A stretch of DNA of 64,000 nt. Origin: Candidatus Hydrogenedentota bacterium (lineage in GTDB: Bacteria > Hydrogenedentota > Hydrogenedentia > Hydrogenedentales > JAJRTN01). The translations under genes were made by a program, and so were the position numbers. This document shows positions 36,830-44,921 of this stretch, piece by piece. The stretch lies in assembly GCA_024278275.1 (NCBI GenBank), contig JAJRTN010000114.1, positions 1-64,000 of the forward strand, read 5' to 3'. The stretch's first letter is position 1. Each line of letters starts with the position of its first letter. Under the pieces are notes generated by a model. That model made no database searches. It saw only the letters and a program-made list of their open reading frames with translations, and had not been told where the DNA came from.

Positions 36830-37780
36830 ATGGACAGCAGCGAACAGGTTGTGCGCGACGCCATAAACTTCAATCATCCCGAAAGGGTGCCCGTCGGTTT
36901 CTTCAACCGGGATCATTGGGCCGGTGACATCCTCCTGTATGGCCTGTGGTATGGCGACGGCGACCGAAACGAGTGGGGCTACCGTTTCGTGCGTCTGGAT
37001 GACGGCACCATGGGACAGGCCGGGGATCCCGTGATTGGGGACTGGAGCATGCTGCGCGACTACAACTGGCCAACCCTGCGCCGGGAAGAGCGGCTTGCGG
37101 GGGTCGACGAATTCAAGGCACGCGCCGGAGAACGCTACCTGCTTGGCGCGCTCGGATTATCCGGCTTCACCCTGTACACCTTCCTGCGCGGCTTTGAAAC
37201 CACCATGCTCGATCTCGCGCTGCGACCCCCGGAATGCAACCTGCTCCTCGACCGCATTTTCGACCACGAAACCCGGCTCATCGAGTTGGCCGCCCATGCG
37301 GGCCTCCACGGCGTCCATTTCTCCGATGACTGGGGAACCCAGGACGGTCTCATCATCAGCCCGCAGCAATGGCGCGCTGTTTTCAAAGAACGATATCGAG
37401 CCCAGTTCGCCCGGGCCCACGAACTGGGCCTGCACATCTGGTTTCATTCCTGCGGCAACATTGAAGCCATCCTGGGCGACTTTCACGAGGTCGGCGTGGA
37501 CGTGATGAACATCTCCCAGCCCAATGCCGTGGACATCGAAGGAGCGGGAGAAAAACTTCGGGGAAGACAATGTTTCCTTATTCCCATCAGTTACCAGACA
37601 GTGGGCATCAAAGGTACCCCCAAAGAGATCCACGCCGAGGCACGCCGGCTTTACCGGGCGCTCGGAACACCCGAAGGTGGTTTCGTCGGCTATGTGGAGG
37701 AATACGCCTGCATGGGCCAAAGCGAAGAAAACTACAAGGCCTGTGGCGAGGCTTTCCGGGCGCTGAGTCCGGCGGAATGA
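36830..37780 (+). CDS. UroD-family methyltransferase-like protein (second)
   Basis: The 316-residue protein is a distant relative of the UroD-like gene at 34233. It shares IWFHSCGNIE (the zinc-type HxCG motif), HFSDDWGTQDGLIISP and MNISQPNAVD. It begins DAINFNHPERVPVGFF, the usual opening of this subfamily. AAGGAG lies upstream of the ATG. It follows the AraC gene by 129 bases on the same strand, so it may be part of the regulated locus. Confidence 0.75.
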   Translation: MDSSEQVVRDAINFNHPERVPVGFFNRDHWAGDILLYGLWYGDGDRNEWGYRFVRLDDGTMGQAGDPVIGDWSMLRDYNWPTLRREERLAGVDEFKARAGERYLLGALGLSGFTLYTFLRGFETTMLDLALRPPECNLLLDRIFDHETRLIELAAHAGLHGVHFSDDWGTQDGLIISPQQWRAVFKERYRAQFARAHELGLHIWFHSCGNIEAILGDFHEVGVDVMNISQPNAVDIEGAGEKLRGRQCFLIPISYQTVGIKGTPKEIHAEARRLYRALGTPEGGFVGYVEEYACMGQSEENYKACGEAFRALSPAE

Positions 37781-37823
37781 CGTTTTGAATCCTTCTGTTC
37801 TCATCAATCCGCGGGAAAACGTA

Positions 37824-37869
37824 GAAGCGGCTTCCAGCCGCTTTTGAAGAGGCTGGAAGCCTCTTCTAC
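37824..37869 (+). repeat. GGCTTCCAGCC hairpin element, copy 2
   Basis: GGCTTCCAGCC and GGCTGGAAGCC form a perfect 11-bp stem, extended by GTAGAAG (from 37821) and CTTCTAC. Five T residues follow on the + strand, so it could serve as the terminator of the UroD-like gene ending at 37780. Confidence 0.7.
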
Positions 37870-37966
37870 TTTTTCGGAACCACGGTTTTCCGTGGAGACG
37901 ATTCCTGGTTCCGGCTACGCCGGATTAGTCGCTTAGCAATTGAGTTTGGTTTATTTTGAGCGTAAA

Positions 37967-38144
37967 TGTGGCACAGCCGCCCTCGGCTGTGGGCCGATAG
38001 ACCCCATTTCACCGGGAGTAGAATACCGTCTTGGTCTGGTGTGAAGCATTCCTGGTGAATCCCTTATTAAATGGAGCCCTTTCGGGCTCCACGGCCCCCG
38101 GTTCGGGCCGAGTACGGCCCACAGCCGGGGGCGGCTGTGCCACA
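37967..38144. repeat. 178-bp element bounded by 30-bp inverted repeats
   Basis: A 30-base arm at 37967-37996 (TGTGGCACAGCCGCCCTCGG and onward) is repeated inverted at 38115-38144 with 29 of 30 matches. The interior encodes nothing recognisable. It occupies most of the 560-base gap before the sulfatase-like gene and looks like a miniature inverted-repeat element. Confidence 0.75.
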
Positions 38145-38340
38145 TAAAAAAAGCCTGAAACCTTGACGACGAAACAACTTCCCATGGAAGGGGCCTTTTA
38201 TAACCCGTTGTGCTCGCGTCAGTCCCTTGGTGTGCCATCGCGAAGATGACCCGTGCCGCTCGCTTACGGTACCATCCTCCGTAGGCAACTACCATGACGA
38301 AAAACCGTTTACCCTATGCCCATCCCGGCGCGAGGTCAAG

Positions 38341-40851
38341 GTGAAGTCACGTTTCCTGGTTCTGGCAATACTTCTGCTGGCCGCTTTCGGCCTGCTGGCC
38401 ACTGCGTATTTTCTCTCCATCGACCGCGCGCCGAAGAAGCCGAACGTGGTTTTCCTGCTGTTGGACGCGCTGCGCTACGACCGCATCGGCGCGGAACGCA
38501 ACGGAAAGCCCGTGGCCCCCTTCTTGTCGGCCATGGCCGATGAGGGCCGCTTTTTTACGCAGGCCTATTCCCCGAGCAGTTGGACCAAGCCCACCATGGC
38601 GTCCATGTTCACCTCGCGCTACATGGATGCCCACGGCGTGTATTACAGCGCCCGCTTCGAGACGCCCGAGAAGCCCACCAGTGACGTGCTGTCGTCGTCT
38701 TTTGAAACCCTGGCCGAATACCTCGCCGCCCACGGCTATGACAACGTGGGGGTTCAAACCAATGCCAACCTGGTGCGGCCCCTGGGCTTTGCCCAGGGTT
38801 TTGATGAAGACCGCTATACCTTTCAAAACGGTTGGTCCGCCGATTGGGTGGTGGACCGGGCACTTGAGGGCGTTGCGAATACCCAAGGCCCTTTCCACCT
38901 CTACGCCCACTTCATGGAACCCCATGCCGTCTATGATCCGCCGCCCGAATACCGCGAGTTCTTCGGCCCTCTTCCCGACCTTACGGATACGGACCGGGAA
39001 CTGCTGGACCCCGAGAACTTCATGGCCTTCTTTTTCGACCAATTGGACGTCGCGTTGGGACGGAAAGAGCACCATGCGCTGCCTCAGCTTTCGGCGAACG
39101 GTGTCGAAGCCGTGAAGATGCTCTACGATGGGGAGATTCGATACCTCGATGACCAGGTTCGACGGCTCGTTACGAAGCTGCGCGAGGAGGATCCCAACAC
39201 GCTCTTCATCATTTCCGCCGATCACGGCGAAGAGTTCTGGGAACGGGGCGGTGTCGGCCACGGTACGACCATGTACCAGGAATTGGTCCATGTGCCGCTT
39301 TGGGTCTTCGGCCCCGGCATTGCGCCGGCGCGCGTGGACAAACCGGTGAATCTCGTGGGACTGTTGCCCACCATCGCCGATTACCTGGCATTGCCTCCTC
39401 GTTCGCATTGGCAGGGCACGTCGTGGCTGAGCGCGGCGGGGGGCGACATCTTTTCCGACACGCGGGGTTCGTACCCCGAGGAGGGGGTCAACGCGGAGGC
39501 CCTCATCCGGGAGGGCTACAAGCTTATCCTGGACCATGCCCGGGGGCGAACCATGCTCTTCCAACTGGCGGACGACCCCGGGGAACGGAACGACCTCGCC
39601 GGCCGGCAGCCCGGGCGGGTCCGGGAGATGTCCCGCGCCCTGGAGACACACCGCGAAGTGAATCTGAAACTGCGCGGCTCCGTTCCGCAGATGGAGGCCT
39701 CCGAACTGGACGAGGAGATGGCGGAGCGTCTGCAAGCCCTGGGCTATGGCGCCGCCCCCGTGTCCGCCGGGCCCGCCGGGGAAAGGGCGTCCCCGAATCT
39801 GCTGATGATTGTCGTGGACGGCCTCTCGGCGGACGCCCTTGCCGCGGAAGAAAACAACCAACCCGTTATGCCCCGCCTCAAGGCGTTCAGTGAGACCGCC
39901 TGGAACTGCGTCAATGCCATCACCCCGTCCACATCGGTGAGCGCGGCGGCCTTCTCCCTCATGACGGGCCTGTCGCCGGAAAGCCATGGCGTGGTGGCGG
40001 ATTCCGGGACCGGCTCTTTGCCCCCCGTGTTCCCGGGTGCCCTGGGCGATGCACTGAAAACCGGTGGCAAAGGCTACTGGCAGATGGCGGTGATTGGATC
40101 ACGCGACCTGTTCCGCCGGCAATCCTTCTACACGATTCCCGGCCCTCGGCCATTCGCATCCAAGGTTATATACGCGCCCGCACCGGAGACCGCCTTGAAT
40201 ATTCTCCGGGGCGAGGATCCTGAGCACATCCCCCAAGCACCCTTCTTCCTCTACGTTCACTGCGGCGCGATTTCTTCCCCTGGGGAGGATGGAGCGCCGG
40301 CCATCCCCGAGAGCCTGCCCCGGCTCGACGCACACCTTGGCGCATTGTTGGAGCAGGCGGACTCATTTCAGGGCGAAACGATTGTGGTCGTTACGGCGAC
40401 GGGGGGCGGGCAACCGGTTACGGACTCCCGGAGCGCCTTTGCCCGGTTGCGCCAGGGCCGTATCCGCGTTCCCCTGCTGCTTCGCATTCCCGGGGAGCCG
40501 CCCCGCACCATTACCAGTCCCGTGACACTGGAAGACGTTCTCCCCACGCTGGCCCCGCGACTGGGCCTGGAATCCAATCCACGGTGGTCTGGCAGCGACC
40601 TTGCCCGGCCCCGGCCCGATGAATCACGGGCGGTTTTCACGCAGGCGCGGTTCGGGGAAAAGGTCCACGTGGAGGCGATCCTGCTGGATGACCACAAGCT
40701 CATCGTGGACCGCACAACCGGCGAAATCACCCTCTTCAATCTGGCGGACGACCCCCACGAAATGCGTAACCTCGCCCCTGAACACGAAGATCTGGCCGCC
40801 CGTTTGAACGCGCTGCTTGAAGAGCACCACAACAAAGCCTTGGGGAAGTGA
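38341..40851 (+). CDS. Membrane-anchored sulfatase-like protein with two alkaline-phosphatase-fold domains
   Basis: The 836-residue protein starts with GTG behind GAGG and a hydrophobic anchor (about 5-22). Domain 1 (about 30-440) has NVVFLLLDALRYD and SADHGEEFWERG metal-site motifs. The nucleophile region reads SSWTKPTMASMFTSR, with Thr in place of the Cys/Ser-x-Pro-x-Arg of formylglycine sulfatases, so it is not a classical sulfatase; Thr nucleophiles occur in phosphotransferase members of the superfamily. Domain 2 (about 480-820) begins PNLLMIVVDGLSAD but lacks a DHG motif and is probably inactive. Substrate unknown. Confidence 0.8.
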   Translation: MKSRFLVLAILLLAAFGLLATAYFLSIDRAPKKPNVVFLLLDALRYDRIGAERNGKPVAPFLSAMADEGRFFTQAYSPSSWTKPTMASMFTSRYMDAHGVYYSARFETPEKPTSDVLSSSFETLAEYLAAHGYDNVGVQTNANLVRPLGFAQGFDEDRYTFQNGWSADWVVDRALEGVANTQGPFHLYAHFMEPHAVYDPPPEYREFFGPLPDLTDTDRELLDPENFMAFFFDQLDVALGRKEHHALPQLSANGVEAVKMLYDGEIRYLDDQVRRLVTKLREEDPNTLFIISADHGEEFWERGGVGHGTTMYQELVHVPLWVFGPGIAPARVDKPVNLVGLLPTIADYLALPPRSHWQGTSWLSAAGGDIFSDTRGSYPEEGVNAEALIREGYKLILDHARGRTMLFQLADDPGERNDLAGRQPGRVREMSRALETHREVNLKLRGSVPQMEASELDEEMAERLQALGYGAAPVSAGPAGERASPNLLMIVVDGLSADALAAEENNQPVMPRLKAFSETAWNCVNAITPSTSVSAAAFSLMTGLSPESHGVVADSGTGSLPPVFPGALGDALKTGGKGYWQMAVIGSRDLFRRQSFYTIPGPRPFASKVIYAPAPETALNILRGEDPEHIPQAPFFLYVHCGAISSPGEDGAPAIPESLPRLDAHLGALLEQADSFQGETIVVVTATGGGQPVTDSRSAFARLRQGRIRVPLLLRIPGEPPRTITSPVTLEDVLPTLAPRLGLESNPRWSGSDLARPRPDESRAVFTQARFGEKVHVEAILLDDHKLIVDRTTGEITLFNLADDPHEMRNLAPEHEDLAARLNALLEEHHNKALGK

Positions 40852-40934
40852 AACGTCTTTTGCGGGAATCCATGCGTTGACGGGCAGGGCTTGGCCCTTT
40901 TTCATGGGGTGCCTCCTTCGCGGGGATGGCGGAA

Positions 40935-40981
40935 GGGAGGGGTAAACACATTTTCGCGGCCCCTTGTGAGAACTTCACTGG
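40935..40981 (+). repeat. GGGAGGGG-AAACAC repeat, copy 1
   Basis: This 47-base stretch matches 49715-49762 with one indel. Shared blocks are GGGAGGGG, AAACAC, GGCC, TTGT and AGAACTTCAC. Confidence 0.6.
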
Positions 40982-41074
40982 CAGGCGGCCGGGGATGAAC
41001 ATAAGGAGAACTCGATTTCGCAGATGCCTTGCCGTCCACTTGCCGGGCCCGGGTCTTGAGGGCTTGACGCAGGC

Positions 41075-41103
41075 TTGACCGGAGCACGGGTTTGTGGTAA
41101 ACT
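41075..41103 (+). promoter_or_regulatory. Sigma-70-type promoter of the infC operon
   Basis: TTGACC (41075-41080) and TAAACT (41098-41103) are separated by exactly 17 bases, about 250 bases before the infC start codon. The long leader fits operons whose expression is controlled by transcript structure. Confidence 0.6.
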
Positions 41104-41236
41104 TCGCCGTGTTGTGACGTGCCTTCGGGTACGGCATGACCAAGTAGGAACGCCGGTTCCTCACCTTGCGGCGGCCGTGGCTTGCCAGCTTGGTTACGAC
41201 GTAGAGCATGGCCCCGCACGGGGTGCTGTGTATTCA

Positions 41237-41269
41237 CGGCGGAGGACTGGCTTCCTTTGCCGTTTTTTT
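41237..41269 (+). terminator. Attenuator-like terminator in the infC leader
   Basis: CGGCGGAGG (41237-41245) pairs with CCTTTGCCG (41254-41262) using two G-U pairs, and seven T residues follow (41263-41269). It lies between the promoter and infC, where L20- or IF3-controlled operons in other bacteria carry an attenuator. Confidence 0.5.
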
Positions 41270-41354
41270 GTTGCTGGGTCCGGTCGAGGTTGGCCGTGCC
41301 GAGCGTTGGTGTTGACATAGTGAAGGGGCGTGGGGCCCCGGGGAGGTATCTCTC

Positions 41355-41906
41355 ATCGCCAGGTCCTTCAGCAGACCGGTCCGGAAGGAAGAAGACCGGA
41401 CTCGGACGAACCACCAGATTCGCGCCCGCCAAGTGCGCGTTGTGGATGAAAACAGCAATCAGCTTGGCATCATGGATCCGCGTGAAGCGGTGAAGATTGC
41501 CGACAGCCGCGACCTTGACTTGGTCGAAGTCGCGCCGAAGGCGGATCCGCCCGTTTGCCGTATCATGGATTACGGCAAGTACAAGTATGAGCAGAAGCGC
41601 CGTCAGCGCGAGTCGAGAAAACATCAGCACACGGTCTCGGTGAAAGAGATCAAGTACCGTCCCAAGATTGACAAGCACGATTTTGATTACAAGACCAATC
41701 ACGTGCGCCAGTTTCTCGGGGAAGGGAGCAAGGTGAAGGTCACCATTATGTTCCGCGGCCGCGAGATGGCCCACCCGGAATTTGGACGAGATATCCTGCG
41801 CAAGGTGGTCGAGGAGACAGCCGACCTCTGCACGGGTGAGTATAACCCCGAAAGATCCAGGCTGGAAGGTCGTAACATGAGCCTGGTCCTGCAGCCCGCG
41901 AAATAG
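41355..41906 (+). CDS. infC: Translation initiation factor IF-3 (AUC start codon)
   Basis: IF-3 binds the 30S subunit, blocks premature 50S joining and proofreads start codons. The protein contains NHQIRARQVRVVDENSNQLG (start of the N-terminal domain), the linker KYKYEQKRRQRESRK and the C-terminal domain (KEIKYRPKIDKHD, VKVTIMFRGREM). Homology continues upstream of the first GTG (41433), so the true start must be earlier. The only well-placed codon is ATC at 41355, with GGAGG (41342-41346) 8 bases before it, giving 183 residues, close to the 180 of E. coli IF-3. Rare start codons (AUU, AUC) are characteristic of infC and allow self-regulation. Confidence 0.93.
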   Translation: MARSFSRPVRKEEDRTRTNHQIRARQVRVVDENSNQLGIMDPREAVKIADSRDLDLVEVAPKADPPVCRIMDYGKYKYEQKRRQRESRKHQHTVSVKEIKYRPKIDKHDFDYKTNHVRQFLGEGSKVKVTIMFRGREMAHPEFGRDILRKVVEETADLCTGEYNPERSRLEGRNMSLVLQPAK

Positions 41907-42038
41907 CGTCCGTCGGCCCATGCCCCGGAACAACGCGCCGCCCCCCGGGCCCTCGCCGGAATGGGGTATCGTGGGTGTTTGAACCCGGATTCGCCCCGCT
42001 CCGCGGAGGTCGTGTCCCAATCGTACGGAGGGATAACC

Positions 42039-42236
42039 ATGCCCAAATTGAAGACGAACCGTGCCGCCGCCAAGCGTTTCAAAGCAACGAAGAACGGCGG
42101 GTTCAAGCGTGGCAAGGCCTTTGGCCGCCACTTGAAGACCGTTAAATCCGCCAAGCGACGCCGGGCCATGCGCACGGCGGGCATGCTCGATTCTACCGAG
42201 ATGTCGCGGGTAAAGAAGATGTTGCCCTATTCCTGA
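42039..42236 (+). CDS. rpmI: 50S ribosomal protein L35
   Basis: The 65-residue basic protein begins MPKLKTNRAAAKRFK, diagnostic for L35, and ends near the usual length. It is part of the large ribosomal subunit. The ATG has GGAGG 8 bases upstream. It is the second gene of the conserved infC-rpmI-rplT order, 132 bases after infC. Confidence 0.97.
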   Translation: MPKLKTNRAAAKRFKATKNGGFKRGKAFGRHLKTVKSAKRRRAMRTAGMLDSTEMSRVKKMLPYS

Positions 42237-42314
42237 ACCGTCGTTCTCGACCCAAAGCCTTCGGCCAGTTGGCCTGGACCGCCCCGCCGGCGGAATGAAG
42301 AAGGAGATTGAGCC

Positions 42315-42677
42315 ATGCCAAGATCCACCGGAAGACCGGCCTCGCGTCGTCGCCGTAAGAAAATCCTCAAGCTCGCCTCGGGATACCGGGGAAGCCGCCA
42401 TCGCCTGGTGAAAACCGCCAAGCAGGCGGTCGATCACGCGGGGCAGTATGCCTATCGCGACCGCAAGGCCCGCAAGCGGGATTTCCGCAAGCTGTGGATC
42501 GCCCGCATCAACGCCGGCGCCCGGGCCAATGGCATGACCTACAGCCGTTTCATGAACGGTCTCAAGCGGGCCAGTATTGAGCTTGACCGCAAAATCCTGG
42601 CCGAACTCGCCGTGAACGACGCGGCCGCCTTCACCAAGCTCGTCGAGCAGGCACGGGCCACGCTCGAAAGCGCCTGA
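42315..42677 (+). CDS. rplT: 50S ribosomal protein L20
   Basis: The 120-residue basic protein has the long N-terminal helix ([16 protein letters not shown]) and the globular part ([16 protein letters not shown]) of L20, needed for early 50S assembly. L20 represses the infC operon in several bacteria by binding its leader or the region ahead of rpmI. AAGGAG precedes the ATG. Confidence 0.97.
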   Translation: MPRSTGRPASRRRRKKILKLASGYRGSRHRLVKTAKQAVDHAGQYAYRDRKARKRDFRKLWIARINAGARANGMTYSRFMNGLKRASIELDRKILAELAVNDAAAFTKLVEQARATLESA

Positions 42678-42682
42678 ACGCG

Positions 42683-43408
42683 ATGCGGATCGTCCCTGCG
42701 GTCGATATACGCGGCGGTTTGTGCGTGAATCTTGTCCAGGGCGACTATGACCGGGAAACCGTCTTTTCCGAGACGCCCGTGGCGCAGGCGCGGTTGTGGT
42801 GGGATGCCCTCGGCGAGGGCCTTATCCACATCGTTGATCTCGATGGCGCCAAGGCGGGTCGCTGTTGTATCGAAGAACACCTGCGCGCCCTGCACGAAGC
42901 CGCCATCCCCTATGAGGTGGGCGGCGGCATTCGCAACCGGGAAACCGTGGAAGCGGTCCTCGGCGCGGGTGCCGAACGGGTAATCCTGGGCACCGCGGCC
43001 CACCGTGACCCGGCGTTCCTGCGCGAGGTCTGCACGGCCCACCCGGGCAGGATCGTCGTGGGCATCGACGCACGGGACGGGAAGGTTTCCCTTGGCGGCT
43101 GGTTGGAAGACACCGAGACCAATGCCGTTGATTTCGCCCGCCAGGTGGAAGACGCGGGGGCGGCACGCATCATCTACACTGATATTCTCAGCGATGGGCT
43201 CATGAAAGGGCCCAACTACGAGGCTACCGCGTCGGTGGCGCGGGCCGTGAATATACCGGTGACCATTTCGGGCGGTATCTCCGCCCTGGACGATATCGCC
43301 CGGGCACGACCCTATGCGGCGGACGGCGTAGATGAGATTATCATTGGCCGGGCGTTATACTTGGGCCGTTTCACGGTCGCCGAGGCCAAAGCCGTCGCTC
43401 GGGGATAG
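42683..43408 (+). CDS. hisA: Phosphoribosylformimino-5-aminoimidazole carboxamide ribotide isomerase
   Basis: HisA performs the fourth histidine-pathway step, an Amadori isomerisation of ProFAR. The 241-residue TIM-barrel protein has the N-terminal catalytic Asp in PAVDIRGG, the VGGGIR phosphate-binding loop, a second catalytic Asp region YTDILSDGLMKGPN, and a second phosphate loop SGGIS. It starts 5 bases after rplT. No other histidine gene is nearby, so its placement behind ribosomal genes is unusual. Confidence 0.95.
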   Translation: MRIVPAVDIRGGLCVNLVQGDYDRETVFSETPVAQARLWWDALGEGLIHIVDLDGAKAGRCCIEEHLRALHEAAIPYEVGGGIRNRETVEAVLGAGAERVILGTAAHRDPAFLREVCTAHPGRIVVGIDARDGKVSLGGWLEDTETNAVDFARQVEDAGAARIIYTDILSDGLMKGPNYEATASVARAVNIPVTISGGISALDDIARARPYAADGVDEIIIGRALYLGRFTVAEAKAVARG

Positions 43409-43410
43409 CC

Positions 43411-44280
43411 ATGAACCCGCCGTTTGAACGTGTCTGCATCGTTGGGGTCGGCCTCTTGGGGGCTTCCCTCGGGCTGGCCCTGAAGCGGCGTCACCTGGCC
43501 GGCCACATCACGGGCGTGGGCCACCGCCAGAGTTCCCTGGACGTGGCGCTTGAACGGGACGCCATTGACACGGCCTCCCTGGACGTGGCCGAGGGTGCGC
43601 GGGACGCCTCGCTCGTGGTGATTGCCACGCCCGCCTCGCTCGTAACGTCACGGCTTGACATCCTCCTCGCCACCTGTCCTGAAGCCATGGTGACGGACGT
43701 GGCCAGCACCAAGGCGGCCATCTGCGAACATGCCGGCGCGACCTGGCCCCGGCCGCGCCGTTTCGTGGGCAGTCACCCCATGGCCGGGTCGGAAAAGTTC
43801 GGCGCGGCCCATGGCCGACCGGATCTCTACGAGGGTGCCGTCTGCCTGGTGGAACAGGGAACGGATCTCGACTCCGCGGCGCGGAAGGCCGTTGTCGCCC
43901 TTTGGACGGCCGTGGGCGCGGAAGTGGTCGATGTGGAACCCCGTGCCCACGACGCCATGCTCGCCTGCACCAGCCACATTCCCCATGTCGTGGCCTCGGC
44001 TGTCGCCACGCTGGCGGGCCGGCGGGGTGACATTCGGAAACTCGTGGGAAACGGCTTTCGGGACACGACGCGTATCGCGGGCGGACGGCCCGAGATCTGG
44101 CGCGATATCTGCCTGACCAACCGGGAGGCCATTCTCGCGGGGCTGGGCGAATTCATGGCATTGCTCAACGACGATTTCATGGCGGCCCTGCGCGACGGGG
44201 ACGGCGGAAAGCTGGAACGTTTTTTCGCCGAGGGCGGTGCCGCGCGGTGCAAAGCCCTGGCCAGGGAGGGGGATGAATGA
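43411..44280 (+). CDS. tyrA: Prephenate dehydrogenase
   Basis: The 289-residue protein oxidatively decarboxylates prephenate (or arogenate) for tyrosine synthesis. It has the NAD-binding GVGLLGASLGLALKRR motif, a TDVASTKAAI segment, the catalytic His in RFVGSHPMAGSEKFG and a helical dimerisation part with TSHIPHVVASA. No chorismate mutase or ACT domain is fused. It starts 2 bases after the hisA stop and overlaps tmk. Confidence 0.92.
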   Translation: MNPPFERVCIVGVGLLGASLGLALKRRHLAGHITGVGHRQSSLDVALERDAIDTASLDVAEGARDASLVVIATPASLVTSRLDILLATCPEAMVTDVASTKAAICEHAGATWPRPRRFVGSHPMAGSEKFGAAHGRPDLYEGAVCLVEQGTDLDSAARKAVVALWTAVGAEVVDVEPRAHDAMLACTSHIPHVVASAVATLAGRRGDIRKLVGNGFRDTTRIAGGRPEIWRDICLTNREAILAGLGEFMALLNDDFMAALRDGDGGKLERFFAEGGAARCKALAREGDE

Positions 44281-44921
44281 TGGGGTTGTTTATAACCTTT
44301 GAAGGGGTCGAGGGCAGCGGGAAAACCACGCAGATGCAGCTTCTCCGCCAACACCTGGAGGCACGGGGCTGCACCGTCGTGCTCACGCGGGAACCGGGCG
44401 GAACACCCATTGCCGAAACCATCCGCGATGTCCTGCTCGACCCCGCACACGGGGCCATGGCCCCCGCGGCGGAGTTATTGCTCTACGAGGCGGCCCGGGC
44501 GCAACATGTGGCGGAACTTATCCGCCCGGCCCTGGAACAGGGGAAGATCGTACTCTGCGACCGTTTCGCCGATTCCACCACCGCCTACCAGGGCACGGCG
44601 AGGGGCCTCGATTACGAGGCGCTGGACCGCCTGCATCGCATCGCCACCAATGGCGTCTGGCCTCACCTGACTTTCGTGCTCGACATGGCCCCCGAAGAAG
44701 GACTGGACCGGGCGCGGGAGCGGGGGCGTTTCGACCGGATGGAGCAGGAATCCCTTGAGTTCCACGAGCGTGTGCGCCAGGGTTTCCTGCGCATCGCGAA
44801 AATGGAACCGGATCGCGTCACTATTGTCAACGCGGCGCGATCCATTGAAGACGTGGCGCGCCATATTCAGCTTCGCCTGGACGAATACCTCCAGGCGCGC
44901 AGCACGGGAGCCGCCCCATGA
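44277..44921 (+). CDS. tmk: Thymidylate kinase
   Basis: Tmk phosphorylates dTMP to dTDP. The 214-residue protein has P-loop FEGVEGSGKTTQ, the DRF motif (LCDRFADSTTAYQG) and a lid region (RARERGRFDRMEQE). The start overlaps the tyrA stop (ATGA), and its 3' end overlaps holB by 4 bases, so all three should be cotranslated. Confidence 0.95.
   Translation: MMGLFITFEGVEGSGKTTQMQLLRQHLEARGCTVVLTREPGGTPIAETIRDVLLDPAHGAMAPAAELLLYEAARAQHVAELIRPALEQGKIVLCDRFADSTTAYQGTARGLDYEALDRLHRIATNGVWPHLTFVLDMAPEEGLDRARERGRFDRMEQESLEFHERVRQGFLRIAKMEPDRVTIVNAARSIEDVARHIQLRLDEYLQARSTGAAP

Noticed and set aside
34233-37780. The UroD-like genes as true hemE
   Set aside because: They lack the N-terminal substrate-binding motif of HemE, are two divergent copies in a sugar locus, and no other heme gene is nearby.
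40902-42437. A 511-codon open frame on the - strand across infC and rpmI
   Set aside because: It is antisense to unmistakable infC, rpmI and the start of rplT.
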